Source: Erysipelotrichaceae bacterium 7770_A6
Lineage (GTDB): Bacteria; Bacillota_I; Bacilli_A; Erysipelotrichales; Erysipelotrichaceae
Assembly: GCA_014610835.1 (NCBI GenBank)
Contig: QQXM01000009.1
Span: forward strand, 1 to 39,514
Length of the DNA: 39,514 nt
Direction: 5' to 3'
This document shows, in pieces, positions 1 through 9,280 of this stretch. Both the position numbers and the translations under genes were made by a program. Position 1 is the first letter of the stretch. Each line of letters opens with the position of its first letter. The notes below the pieces were generated by a model that was not told the DNA's origin, did not search any database, and saw only the letters and a list, made by a program, of their open reading frames with translations.

Positions 1-134
1 TAGTCTTTTCTCTGCATCGTTTTTTTATTTAATTTGAACATATTATTGGTTTTATGTGTATTTAATTTGGCGTTCTACAATTTTCTTCAACTCCTAAAGT
101 CAGGATTTTAACACAGTGGACACTTCCATAAAAG
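1..134. other. Left edge, no gene seen
   Basis: This AT-rich stretch lies downstream of the carrier-protein gene. I see no start codon with a ribosome binding site, no long reading frame and no repeat on either strand. It may be the 3' flank of the neighbouring locus outside the window. Confidence 0.4.
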
Positions 135-156
135 ATTGTGTGTAACTTCACACAAT
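135..156 (-). terminator. Terminator after the Dlt-like operon
   Basis: Perfect 8-bp inverted repeat (ATTGTGTG ... CACACAAT) around a 6-base loop, followed on the minus strand by CTTTTA. It starts 9 bases after the carrier-protein stop codon and fits a short Rho-independent terminator closing the glycopolymer/Dlt-like operon. The T-tract is weak, so leaky termination is possible. Confidence 0.55.
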
Positions 157-165
157 TCACAAACA

Positions 166-393
166 CTATTCTTCCTTCAATCTTTCAACCATTGCATATA
201 ATGCTTTTGCACTATTAAAGTTTTCAGGCACGATTTCAGAAGCTGGAATTGAAATATCATAATGATCATTCAATGTTGAAATAATCTGTAAGATATCAAA
301 AGAATCAATGATATGATCATCAATTAACGTATCGCAATGTTCAAAATCAACATCTTCTTTAATATCTTCTAATAATTCTAACAATTCATCCAT
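166..393 (-). CDS. Acyl/aminoacyl carrier protein (DltC-like)
   Basis: A 75-residue carrier protein of normal DltC/ACP length. The phosphopantetheine attachment serine is S31 in the DSFDI motif, inside the usual helix-2 start, and the protein is strongly acidic as expected. I chose ATG 391-393 because an ideal GGAGGA (401-406) lies 7 bases upstream; a longer upstream reading only adds residues encoded within the neighbouring gene. Its start overlaps the decarboxylase stop by 8 bases, which suggests translational coupling. Context (adenylating ligase, MBOAT, SGNH protein) says it carries an amino acid or amino-acid derivative as a thioester for transfer to a surface polymer. The identity of the cargo cannot be read from the sequence; D-alanine is the default for DltC, but the adjacent decarboxylase argues for something else. 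Confidence 0.85.
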   Translation of the reverse strand: MDELLELLEDIKEDVDFEHCDTLIDDHIIDSFDILQIISTLNDHYDISIPASEIVPENFNSAKALYAMVERLKEE

Positions 394-1564
394 TTTTTCT
401 TCCTCCAGGTATATTGAGAACATAAGATTCAACATGTCCTCTTTGTACTTCATAATCATACTTCTTTTTTCTCAGAAGTACACAAGGCAGCGTACGACTT
501 AAGAATAAATTAATGCCTTCAGTTACGGAATACGCACCAATATTTTCAAAAGCAATCAAATCACCTTCTGACAACCCTTTATGATACTTCCGAATCAAAA
601 TATCATTTGTGGAACAAAGTGATCCACAGATACACCAGTCTTTTGCTTCAACTTCCATATCTGTTATATGTTGTGTCACTGGTACATTCATTCCCATCAT
701 GCTTCCATAATAGTTCACATGATTGATACCACCATCCACAATACAATAATTCACACCTTTGTTTTCTTTTAAATCCATTACTTTTGTGAGGTATGTTCCA
801 CAATACGTTGCGAAAAATCTTCCCATTTCAATCGTAACGTCTTGTGCAAAAGAACTCAATTCCGTATGTATTTCTTTGAGTGGCTGATATGTATCACTGA
901 AATCTTCATTTTCAAATAATGATACGTTACATCCAGGTCCATACTCTAATTTATCTAACTTCACATGATGTTCTGCTTCAATTTCTTGAAACAATGCTTT
1001 TAGCATTTCTAATTCCTTAACTTTGTGTTCAATCTTTTTTCTTTGTGTTCCAACAAAGTAATGAATTCCTTTAACTTGAATATTTGAATATACATCCATT
1101 TGATCAATTACAGAAAGCAAATCTTTCTTCGACATTCCAAATTGTGAACCTGCATTCAATCGCAACAATACAGGAACTTTTATATTAAGTTTCTTTGCTT
1201 CTTCATTGATACATTTCACATGTTTCAGTGATTCGCAAGTCAATATGCCTACACCATATTGAATCGCTTCATCAATATCCCATACTTCTTTATTTACCCC
1301 AGAATAAATAATCATATTCCCAGGCACATGCAAAGCTTTACAAATCTCTAATTCCCCAGGAGAACACACTTCTAAATGATCTACAAGCTGAATCATTGTA
1401 GAAATCAGAAAAGGATTTGCCTTAATGGAATAACAAAGATGATATTTATCTTCGCTGATCTTTCCGATTTCTTTCACTCTTTCAATCAGTGCTTCTTCAT
1501 CAAAGATAAAACAAGGTGTCTGATACGTTGAAGCAATATATTTCAATTCTTCCCGATCAAGCAT
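386..1564 (-). CDS. Fold-type III PLP decarboxylase (LysA/BtrK-like)
   Basis: A 392-residue alanine-racemase-fold PLP decarboxylase of the diaminopimelate/ornithine decarboxylase family. Visible landmarks: PLP lysine K48 in YSIKANP; a glycine-rich YGPG at 208-211; MGRF at 247-250, where DAP decarboxylases usually have PGR; the catalytic-cysteine motif CGSLCSTND around C317; and GAYS at 343-346. ATG 1562-1564 is preferred because GGAGGA (1572-1577) sits 7 bases upstream. It overlaps the ligase gene by 8 bases and the carrier gene by 8 bases, so the three proteins are probably made together. Canonical dlt operons have no such enzyme. Known precedents for this family acting with a ligase and a carrier are BtrK of butirosin synthesis, which decarboxylates a glutamyl thioester on its carrier, and the decarboxylases of exosortase-associated polysaccharide clusters. 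Its substrate here (free or carrier-bound amino acid) is inference. A plain lysine-synthesis DapDC is less likely given the context. Confidence 0.8.
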   Translation of the reverse strand: MLDREELKYIASTYQTPCFIFDEEALIERVKEIGKISEDKYHLCYSIKANPFLISTMIQLVDHLEVCSPGELEICKALHVPGNMIIYSGVNKEVWDIDEAIQYGVGILTCESLKHVKCINEEAKKLNIKVPVLLRLNAGSQFGMSKKDLLSVIDQMDVYSNIQVKGIHYFVGTQRKKIEHKVKELEMLKALFQEIEAEHHVKLDKLEYGPGCNVSLFENEDFSDTYQPLKEIHTELSSFAQDVTIEMGRFFATYCGTYLTKVMDLKENKGVNYCIVDGGINHVNYYGSMMGMNVPVTQHITDMEVEAKDWCICGSLCSTNDILIRKYHKGLSEGDLIAFENIGAYSVTEGINLFLSRTLPCVLLRKKKYDYEVQRGHVESYVLNIPGGRKNG

Positions 1565-3080
1565 GTTTGATTCCTCCAAGTTCTTTTAGTGCATTGCGAT
1601 CTACTTTTCCATTCTTATTTATTGGAAATGCATCTAATGCAAATGCCTTATTAGGCAACATATATCCAGGCAATACATCTCTCAATTCACTGATCAACTG
1701 CTTTCCATCAATATTTCCTACATAGAAAAGAAGAATTCTTTTCTTGTTCGAATCATAAATACAGATTGCACGTGTAATATCAGCATGTTGTTCCACCTGT
1801 GCTTCAATTTCACCAAGTTCAATACGATGTCCAAGATGTTTGATTTGAAAATCCTTTCGACTTGTATAAATAAGTTTCAAATCATCTGTATATTTTCCTA
1901 AATCTCCTGTGCGATAAATTCTTTCATATGTTTTATCATTCAAAGGATTTTGAACAAAGACTTCATTTGTTTTCTTCATATCATGATAGTAGCCTAACGC
2001 AACACATGTACCAGAAACACAGATTTCTCCTTCTTGATCCGGTACTTGAATCAATGCATCATTTTCATCCAGAAGGAATACTTTTTCATTATCAAATGCT
2101 TTTCCAATCGGAAGTACTTCATCTAATTCATATTCTCTTGTTTCAAGCATTTCATATGTACAGTTACATGTAATTTCTGTAGGCCCATATAAATTCACAA
2201 ATGTTGTAAAAGGTAATGCCTTTGTCCATTTGTTCAGTTGCTTAATTGGCATCACTTCTCCAGAGAACATAACAAGTCTTACACTAACAGGTGTCTTATA
2301 CTGCAGACCATTCATAATAGATACAAAGCACATCGCACTCACAGCCCAGATCAGAACAGTACATCTTTGTGCACTCAAATAATCCATTAATACCGTAGGA
2401 TTTGAGAAGTATTCTCTAGGAATGATGGCAACACTTGCACCTGCACATATTCCACTATAAACATCTTTCACAGATACATCAAAATCAAATGGTGCCTGAT
2501 TTCCTAAAATATCACTCTGTTGAATGCCGGTTGTTTTAACAAATACTTCAATAAAATCAATCACATTCCTATGACAGACCGTAACACCCTTCGGTACACC
2601 CGTAGAACCAGATGTAAAGTTCACATACAGTGGATCCATATCCAGTGCCTGTTCTCTAATGGCATCTAGTCGTTCCTGATCCATCTTCTTTTCAAAAAGG
2701 ATATCCGCAATGACTTCTACACGAATCTCAGGGAACAACTTATGTGCTTCTTCTAGATGCTCTTCATCCGTCAAAATCAATGCAGGCTGTAATACAGATA
2801 TGATTTGATGCATCCTGCTTTCTGGCTGTCTTGTATCCAAGAACGAATACAGACATCCTCCATAGACGGCACCAAGCATACCACATACCGCATCAATATT
2901 CTTTTCCATATAGAAACCAACAGCACTTCTAACATCACACATATACGAAATATATGTACCGATACATTTTGCTTTCTGTTCCAATTCTTTAAAAGATATT
3001 TCATCTTTAGGATCTATGAATGCAATTCTCTTTTTTTCCTGTTCAGTTTTATTTTCAAGCCATTCTAATATATTTTTCAT
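1557..3080 (-). CDS. Amino-acid-adenylating ligase (DltA-like)
   Basis: A 507-residue adenylate-forming enzyme of DltA/NRPS A-domain type. It would activate a carboxylate with ATP and load it onto the carrier encoded downstream. Core motifs: TSGSTGVPKG at 156-165 (A3), FDFDVSV at 198-204 (A4, including the Asp that contacts the substrate amine in amino-acid-specific family members), NLYGPTE at 296-302 (A5), TGD at 391-393 (A7), and PINKNGKVDR at 486-495 with the catalytic Lys at 492 (A10). Length matches DltA. It follows the MBOAT stop by 3 bases with only a poor ribosome binding site, so it depends on coupling or a weak site; a nonsense codon in the upstream MBOAT could therefore affect its expression. 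The A4 Asp supports an amino acid substrate, but I cannot tell D-Ala from others. Confidence 0.85.
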   Translation of the reverse strand: MKNILEWLENKTEQEKKRIAFIDPKDEISFKELEQKAKCIGTYISYMCDVRSAVGFYMEKNIDAVCGMLGAVYGGCLYSFLDTRQPESRMHQIISVLQPALILTDEEHLEEAHKLFPEIRVEVIADILFEKKMDQERLDAIREQALDMDPLYVNFTSGSTGVPKGVTVCHRNVIDFIEVFVKTTGIQQSDILGNQAPFDFDVSVKDVYSGICAGASVAIIPREYFSNPTVLMDYLSAQRCTVLIWAVSAMCFVSIMNGLQYKTPVSVRLVMFSGEVMPIKQLNKWTKALPFTTFVNLYGPTEITCNCTYEMLETREYELDEVLPIGKAFDNEKVFLLDENDALIQVPDQEGEICVSGTCVALGYYHDMKKTNEVFVQNPLNDKTYERIYRTGDLGKYTDDLKLIYTSRKDFQIKHLGHRIELGEIEAQVEQHADITRAICIYDSNKKRILLFYVGNIDGKQLISELRDVLPGYMLPNKAFALDAFPINKNGKVDRNALKELGGIKHA

Positions 3081-3083
3081 AAG

Positions 3084-4616
3084 TCAAAATCCCGCATACA
3101 TCATCGCAACTTCATCATATCCAGGACCATATGCCCCAAATAAAATAACCGCAAAAATCAAAGCATAAAGCACACCCCATCGTACTGCAGATGGGCATCG
3201 ATCCAGCAAACCATGAATAGATACATTCTTTTCCTTCAGTACAGATACAACGATTACTACACCAAAAGAAACAATGACAGATATCCATTCTCGATTTGTT
3301 AAGCCAAGTGTAGGAAATACTTGTATCATTTCATTGATATTAAAGTTTGTAAACATACTTACAAGCATTGTCCATCCATCAGTAAATGTAGGAGCTCTAA
3401 AGAACATTTCACCAATAATCACAATGATAAATAACTTAATAAAGCGAAATGTTCGAATCCCCCAGCCATTCACATCCAAATGATGTTCCATACACCACTT
3501 TTCAAACGGCTTTTCCAAAAATAATTCAAGCACCATGAGAACAAAGTAATACATCCCATACAAAACATATGTCCAATACGGTCCATGCCAGAATCCATTA
3601 CAAATCCATACACAAAACAAAGCAATCAATGGGCCAACATATCTAGCAACCATATTTCCAAGATGATTCTTACACCATTTTGTTAATTTCTGAATTGGTT
3701 TACTTAAAGATACTGGATAAAATACATAGTCTCTCAAAAAAGCACCTAAAGTAATATGCCATCTTCTCCAGAAATCACCAGCATTCTTCGCAAAAAATGG
3801 CTGTCTAAAGTTTTCTGCAATCGTAATACCAAAGATTTTTCCAACACCTAATGCAATATCAATGGTACCTTTAAAATCCATATACAATTAAATCGTACAT
3901 AATACTGCAGCCAGTAAGCTCAATGCACCACTTGTCTTGTAATTTGCAAACAATGTATTCACAACACCACTCAAGTGATCCGCAATAATCATTTTCTGAA
4001 ATAAGCCCCATGTGATTCTTTCAACACCAAATGTAAAATTCTCTGGCGTAATTGGATTGCCTGATTTCAATTGGTCAATCATATCTGAAAATCTAGTAAT
4101 TGGACCTTCCATAATTGTTAAAAAGAAACTGTTATATAAAGATAAATCAAAGAATGAATGCGCTGGTTCTATCTTTTTGTTTGATACATCTACAAGATAT
4201 GAAATATTCTGCAGCGTGTAATAACTGATTCCAATTGGCGCAACAATACTGAGCGATGTAAAAGAGGAACCAAAAATTGTAGAACCTATGAAGTTTGTAT
4301 ATTTCAAGGCAATTAATACAAACAAATTAATTAGTACACTGATTGCAAGAATTGTTTTCTTCTGCTTTTTAAACTTCTTGCGATCTACATTTATTGGAGC
4401 TTTCTTCATTGAAGATAACTTTTTTCCAAACAAATACGTAATCAAAGTCGTAACTAAATTATAAACAATCAATTTCTTTGACCATACAAAGAAAAATGCG
4501 TAGTTAGCGAATAACAATGTCATCCATCTATATTTCCGGGGAAATATAGAATACAGAATCATAATCATTGGAACAAATCCAAGATAGAACAATATTGAAT
4601 TATAAGAAAATGTCAT
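3084..4616 (-). pseudogene. MBOAT O-acyltransferase (DltB/AlgI-like), interrupted by TAA
   Basis: Two abutting open frames (3888-4616 and 3084-3887) lie in the same frame and read as one 510-codon MBOAT gene broken only by a TAA at 3888-3890 (codon 243). The residues right after the stop, LYMDFKG, continue the conserved family block in which Gln precedes; CAA to TAA is a single transition. The 5' part holds about six membrane segments. The 3' part holds both signature regions, FWRRWH and NGFWHG, the latter with the invariant catalytic His. The intact enzyme would move the activated acyl or aminoacyl group from the carrier across the membrane onto a surface polymer, as DltB does. Re-initiation is possible (TTG 3885-3887 or the ATG two codons on), but no ribosome binding site is seen. 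Options are a true pseudogene, a sequencing error, or suppression/readthrough. No frameshift or other decay is visible, so the lesion is recent. Confidence 0.85.
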
Positions 4617-4618
4617 AC

Positions 4619-5542
4619 TTAATCATATTCACTCGCATCTTGTGCTAATGCATTCCATTCCTGATACGAGCTATCCTTTCTATGATCTTCTAATGCATAG
4701 TTTTTTTGAATATAATCACCAAGATTCTCACAAATCTTTTTAGAGCCATGAATATTCACATGTTCCCCGTAATCTCTTAAATCATTACTGAAATCAAAAT
4801 CAATTTTATCTAAAAGCTCAGATTGATTATAATCAACATACTTAACACCATTCTCATCACACCATGTCTGTATGATTTCATGTCTTCCATTTGTCCAAAC
4901 AAGAGGAGAAATTGTATTTACTAACAACAACTGACTATTTTGTCTTTTACAGAACTGATAAATCTTATCCAGATAGATTTGAGAATCAGCTGGCAATTTT
5001 TCAGATAGCTCTCTTTGCATATATACCGCATCTACCTGATATGGCGTAACCTGATCAGATTCATTAAAACCTTTTCGATCAGCTCTATAGTCAACCTTTT
5101 CCTCAAACAGCCATGCATTATGATAATGAAATATTGGAAATAGATTAAGCATTCCTAATTTTAAAACATTCAATGGCGTATAAATCATATTTACATCCAT
5201 TACCACAAGCTTTGGCTTTTGCTTATGAAAAACATTTTTTAACATCACATATGCATCATATGGAAACTGTCCTGGTGTACATGCATTATAGGAAGTAAAA
5301 CCATGATCAGTATAGAATTGCAAAGGATCATATGTTGCCCAGCCTTGACTATCTCCCAAAAAAGCAACATCAATTGAATTCTTTTTTTCTTCATTGAATA
5401 CTGCAACTTTAGAAGCAATATCCTCATACTGATACCCCATATCTCTATATTTTCTATATGGCAAACTAAAAACACATAATAATACACAAAAAACAATTCC
5501 AACTTTAACTAACCCTTTCCAAGTATACCGATGTGTATTCAT
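4619..5542 (-). CDS. SGNH/GDSL-like exported protein (DltD/AlgJ-like role)
   Basis: A 307-residue protein with one N-terminal membrane anchor (about 11-27) and an extracellular SGNH-type domain. FLGDSQ gives the candidate nucleophile S65, and NIHGS near H265 supplies the C-terminal His. This is the arrangement of DltD and of AlgJ/AlgX-type partners of MBOAT enzymes, which act outside the membrane in the final transfer or hydrolysis of an acyl group. I chose ATG 5540-5542 because AAGGAG (5547-5552) precedes it, though at a short spacing; an upstream TTG reading adds six residues and has no ribosome binding site. The gene ends 2 bases before the MBOAT start, so the pair is co-translated. The gene order (SGNH, MBOAT, ligase, decarboxylase, carrier) differs from the usual dltABCD order. 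The exact reaction is inferred from neighbours. Confidence 0.7.
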   Translation of the reverse strand: MNTHRYTWKGLVKVGIVFCVLLCVFSLPYRKYRDMGYQYEDIASKVAVFNEEKKNSIDVAFLGDSQGWATYDPLQFYTDHGFTSYNACTPGQFPYDAYVMLKNVFHKQKPKLVVMDVNMIYTPLNVLKLGMLNLFPIFHYHNAWLFEEKVDYRADRKGFNESDQVTPYQVDAVYMQRELSEKLPADSQIYLDKIYQFCKRQNSQLLLVNTISPLVWTNGRHEIIQTWCDENGVKYVDYNQSELLDKIDFDFSNDLRDYGEHVNIHGSKKICENLGDYIQKNYALEDHRKDSSYQEWNALAQDASEYD

Positions 5543-5586
5543 ATTTCTCCTTTTGTGCAAAACGAAGAAGCAGCTAACTTCTCCGT

Positions 5587-7425
5587 TTATTTTTTCGTAA
5601 TAACTTCAATGATCTTTTGATTATCTGCATTATTATCAGATACTAACTGTTGTAAAGCATTAATTTTTGTATTTACTTCATTCATTGTAATATCTTCAGG
5701 TTCCGCAACAAAAATCAAATTATTCGCAGTTTTTGTAGAATTCTTAGGATCCACCAATAACTCTTCATAAAGTTTTTCACCAGGTCTTAATCCTGTAAAT
5801 TCAATCTTGATATCTTCATCAGGAATTAAGCCAGATAACTGGATCAAGTTTCTCGCAAGATCAACAATCTTCACTGGTTTTCCCATATCCAGAATAAAGA
5901 TTTCACCAGTCTTCGCATAAGAACCTGCCTGTAAAACAAGCTGTGCAGCTTCTGGAATCGTCATAAAATAACGAATGATATTTGGATCTGTAACTGTAAC
6001 AGGTCCACCTGTCTCAATCTGTTTTTCAAATAAAGGAATAACAGAACCATTAGATCCAAGAACATTACCAAATCGTACGGCACATAACTTCGTAACTCCA
6101 TTGTTCTTATAGCCTTCCACAATGAGTTCACACATTCTCTTCGTTGCACCCATAACATTTGTTGTACGCACAGCCTTATCCGTAGAAATCATCACAAACT
6201 TATCCACATAGTTGGTAATACAACATTCCACAACATTCTTTGTTCCAAGAACATTGTTCTTAATGGCTTCTAGTGGACTGCTTTCAACAAGTGGTACATG
6301 CTTATGTGCTGCTGCATGGAATACAACATTCGGATGATATTTCTTCATAATTTCATCCACACGTTTTTTATCTCTCACAGAACCAATCAAACATACAACA
6401 TCCGTTACATTCTGATCATGACCATGTCTTCTTTCAATGTTGATTTCCTGCTGCAGGTCATACATGTTATTTTCATAAATATCTAATAACACAAGTCTTT
6501 TTGGTGTAAACTGCATAATCTGTCTAACAAGTTCAGAACCAATGGAACCACCTGCACCAGTTACCATAATTGTCTTGCCTGTAAGATATCCACCAATTTC
6601 CTCATTGTTTAAATACAATTCGCCTCTACCAAGAAGGTCATTGATATTAACATTACGAACAGATGCTCTTTCACCAACATTATTCTGTAACTCAAAGGAA
6701 ACAATTTTCGTACGTAGATTCATTTGTCTACATCTTTCAATCATTTCCCTGAGATCCTGTTGTGTAATATTCTTAATGGCAATATATGCTGTATCGATAT
6801 TGTATTGTTTTACAATACGAGGCATATCATCGTCTGTCCCCAATACAACAACACCACTTAATCTCTTCTTAACTTTCTGCTTATTTTTGTCAATAAAGCC
6901 AATGATTCTTGTGTCATAAAGATCACTATACGTAATTTCACGCATTGCGGTAACACCTGCAGAACCAGCACCAAGAATCACTGCTCGATGACTTCTATGA
7001 CGTTGTGCAGAGTCTCTTCTAACAACACGATACATCAAACGTAAGCCAAGCATTAAAAGAAGCTGGATCATTCCCGCAATGACAGGTACACTTCTAACAT
7101 ACCATGGAATCTTTACAAGAAGCATTCCAAGCCACCATGCAAAGTTGCCAACAAACACTGCTACCGCAACTCTTAAAGCTTCATCCACAGAAATAAACAT
7201 CCACAATGACTTATTCAACTGGAACAACAAAATCGAAGCCAGATTCGTAATGATTGGCCAGTACATATATTTCCATAATGTCTGATGTTCAAAAGGAATA
7301 ACTTCTTTACCAAAATCTGTTCTAACAAAATAAGCAAACCAATATGAGAAAATAACAATTGTAATATCGACAATTGCCATAATGATCTCTCTATGTTTAC
7401 TAATCCATCTATAAAATTTCTGCAT
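5587..7425 (-). CDS. CapD/PglF-type UDP-GlcNAc 4,6-dehydratase
   Basis: A 612-residue membrane-anchored nucleotide-sugar dehydratase of the FlaA1/WbpM/PglF/CapD long form. About four membrane segments fill residues 15-130. A first Rossmann-like domain follows with GAGSAG at 152-157, then the catalytic SDR domain with TGAGGSIGSE at 289-298, STDKA at 414-418 and MGATK at 425-429. Met where most SDRs have the catalytic Tyr is typical of this subfamily. It likely makes the UDP-4-keto-6-deoxy-HexNAc precursor of sugars such as QuiNAc, FucNAc or bacillosamine for the polymer built upstream. The start at 7425 has no ribosome binding site and sits 5 bases behind a strong hairpin; an internal ATG (7378-7380) has a weak AGAGAG upstream but would begin right at the first membrane segment. 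The Dlt-like genes follow after a short gap. Confidence 0.9.
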   Translation of the reverse strand: MQKFYRWISKHREIIMAIVDITIVIFSYWFAYFVRTDFGKEVIPFEHQTLWKYMYWPIITNLASILLFQLNKSLWMFISVDEALRVAVAVFVGNFAWWLGMLLVKIPWYVRSVPVIAGMIQLLLMLGLRLMYRVVRRDSAQRHRSHRAVILGAGSAGVTAMREITYSDLYDTRIIGFIDKNKQKVKKRLSGVVVLGTDDDMPRIVKQYNIDTAYIAIKNITQQDLREMIERCRQMNLRTKIVSFELQNNVGERASVRNVNINDLLGRGELYLNNEEIGGYLTGKTIMVTGAGGSIGSELVRQIMQFTPKRLVLLDIYENNMYDLQQEINIERRHGHDQNVTDVVCLIGSVRDKKRVDEIMKKYHPNVVFHAAAHKHVPLVESSPLEAIKNNVLGTKNVVECCITNYVDKFVMISTDKAVRTTNVMGATKRMCELIVEGYKNNGVTKLCAVRFGNVLGSNGSVIPLFEKQIETGGPVTVTDPNIIRYFMTIPEAAQLVLQAGSYAKTGEIFILDMGKPVKIVDLARNLIQLSGLIPDEDIKIEFTGLRPGEKLYEELLVDPKNSTKTANNLIFVAEPEDITMNEVNTKINALQQLVSDNNADNQKIIEVITKK

Positions 7426-7430
7426 AACTA

Positions 7431-7472
7431 AAAATAGACACAGTAAGTCCTTTACTTACTTGTGTCTATTTT
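7431..7472 (-). terminator. Terminator-like hairpin just before the dehydratase start
   Basis: A long inverted repeat: AAAATAGACACA pairs with TGTGTCTATTTT, extended by GTAAGT/ACTTAC with a one-base bulge around a 5-base loop. On the minus strand the stem is followed by TTTTTAG. It would terminate transcripts from the membrane-protein gene at 7525-9270, separating the export/GT half of the locus from the dehydratase/Dlt-like half. It lies only 5 bases upstream of the dehydratase start codon, which is unusual for a simple terminator. Confidence 0.75.
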
Positions 7473-7524
7473 ATCACACACACTATTAGATACCAAATTT
7501 CACAAAATGAAGAATTATTAAGAA

Positions 7525-9270
7525 TTAGTAAACTTCTATAACTTTTCCACTGCTAAGTTCATTGTTGTATTCATAGATAATATTTCCAGATTCATATAAC
7601 TCGCTTATTTCTTCTTCGCTCAATTCACTATTCACACAAATATATTTGTACGAACCATCAATGATTCTGCTTTGAATCATACTTGAATTTCCACTTGTTT
7701 CGATCTCTGTTTGATTTGTAAATGTTTTAAACCAGTTGGCGTGAATTTCATCACCAACATACAACATTTCCCCATCAGCTAAGTTTTCAGTAATATCATG
7801 GCATTCTTGATATAACGCTATTTCATCATTATCGATAAATGGCTGATTCAAAAAGAAATTTCCATTAAACCAGTAAATATTCAAAAAACAATTTGCTCCC
7901 GTTTTAATTTCTTGATTTCCACTGAATTTTTGATCAACATCATCAACAATTACAAATGCACTCAATACAAAGATACATGCTGCAAATGCATTCATAAATT
8001 CTTTATTATATCTAGATAGCTCTACAATTTCTTCCATCGTCATAACAAAACATAGAAGCCAGATAATATTATACATTTTACTCAGATAATATGTGGAAAC
8101 CACACCAATCCAACTGCCAGCTAAAAATAAACCCGTAAAAGCAATTGTTGTGACAAACATCCAGAATACACCATCATATTGATGATGCTTAATTCTTTTA
8201 ATCATAGTAGAAATAACAAATGGTGCTAATAGAACAAAGTTACTATATAAATCAAAATATTTACCCCCATCATTGCCAATTCCACCACCAGAACTTATTT
8301 CTTTTAAATTGACATAGGCATGTGCCATTCCCAACATACAAGGAAAGATAAATACTTTAAATAGTTCAGAAATACTTTCTTTGCTTATGATTTTATTTCC
8401 AAGTTTCTTCTGTACAGCAAGGTCATCAATGAATACCCCTAAAAATACACTAGGAACAAACATCGTATATGTTGTAAAAATACCAAACAGACCTAAATTC
8501 AACATTATCAGAATCCACTGATGTTTTAATTCTGCCGTTTCATACATTTTCAACACCAAAAGAATAAAACAGATAATTGTTACCGCATCCCCAAAATATA
8601 CAAAGCCAAACATCAATGCATATAAAGGATATCCAAAAATATAAAACGCAGTGACAACAATACCCACTATTTTTTGATAACGCGTAACACACAATTCACG
8701 AATCAAACTATAAAATAACAGCCCAGCTAGAAAGAAGTCAACAATACGCATGAATGCAAAGGAATGATAAAAACCATTGATACCTGTAACTGTTAACAAT
8801 GCTTCCATAACTAACCCATCATTGACATATCCAAAGAACAGATTGGAATTCAATGTATGTCGTAATGCAATCTGCTTTGCCCATCTGCAATGTACAGATG
8901 CATCTACAGAAACATAGCGAATCGGTAATTTACATCTGAAATATCCAACCCAGAAGCATAAAGTCAAAACAATCAAAAAACAAAGCACAATTTTATCATT
9001 TTTTGAAAACACATATTTCTGTGTATGATTTTTGCTATATGCCAATAATATTCCGCCAAGAATCATCACTGGAAGTGAAATCGTATATACACAGATTGGA
9101 ACACCAATCAGCCCATATATACCAGCTAAAACCGTATTTACAAGCATATATGAAAGAATCGTCATTCCAAGAAAAAGAATACCAGATAATCTCTGCTCAC
9201 TCTTCTGTATTCTGAAAAAGCCAGCACTAAAAATCAGCAAAGAAATAAAATATAACAGTAACTTTCCCAT
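7525..9270 (-). CDS. Polytopic membrane protein, possible GT-C glycosyltransferase
   Basis: A 581-residue protein with roughly a dozen hydrophobic segments across residues 1-430 and a C-terminal soluble part of about 120 residues. A large first outer loop region holds RYVSVDASVHCRW, with acidic and His residues of the kind seen in GT-C transferases that use polyprenyl-linked donors; this similarity is general, not family-defining. ATG 9268-9270 is supported by AAGGAG at 9277-9282, 6 bases upstream. It follows the DUF2142-like gene by 10 bases and shares its operon. Role inferred: adding a sugar, or otherwise modifying the polymer, on the outer face after ABC export. I do not recognise a named family. 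Confidence 0.6.
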   Translation of the reverse strand: MGKLLLYFISLLIFSAGFFRIQKSEQRLSGILFLGMTILSYMLVNTVLAGIYGLIGVPICVYTISLPVMILGGILLAYSKNHTQKYVFSKNDKIVLCFLIVLTLCFWVGYFRCKLPIRYVSVDASVHCRWAKQIALRHTLNSNLFFGYVNDGLVMEALLTVTGINGFYHSFAFMRIVDFFLAGLLFYSLIRELCVTRYQKIVGIVVTAFYIFGYPLYALMFGFVYFGDAVTIICFILLVLKMYETAELKHQWILIMLNLGLFGIFTTYTMFVPSVFLGVFIDDLAVQKKLGNKIISKESISELFKVFIFPCMLGMAHAYVNLKEISSGGGIGNDGGKYFDLYSNFVLLAPFVISTMIKRIKHHQYDGVFWMFVTTIAFTGLFLAGSWIGVVSTYYLSKMYNIIWLLCFVMTMEEIVELSRYNKEFMNAFAACIFVLSAFVIVDDVDQKFSGNQEIKTGANCFLNIYWFNGNFFLNQPFIDNDEIALYQECHDITENLADGEMLYVGDEIHANWFKTFTNQTEIETSGNSSMIQSRIIDGSYKYICVNSELSEEEISELYESGNIIYEYNNELSSGKVIEVY

Positions 9271-9280
9271 TTGGTTCTCC

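Noticed and set aside
1-134. Insertion-sequence remnant at the left edge
   Set aside because: No transposase-like frame and no terminal inverted repeat could be recognised.
2805-3068. Plus-strand frame opposite the ligase start
   Set aside because: Antisense to a gene with all adenylation motifs; no ribosome binding site.
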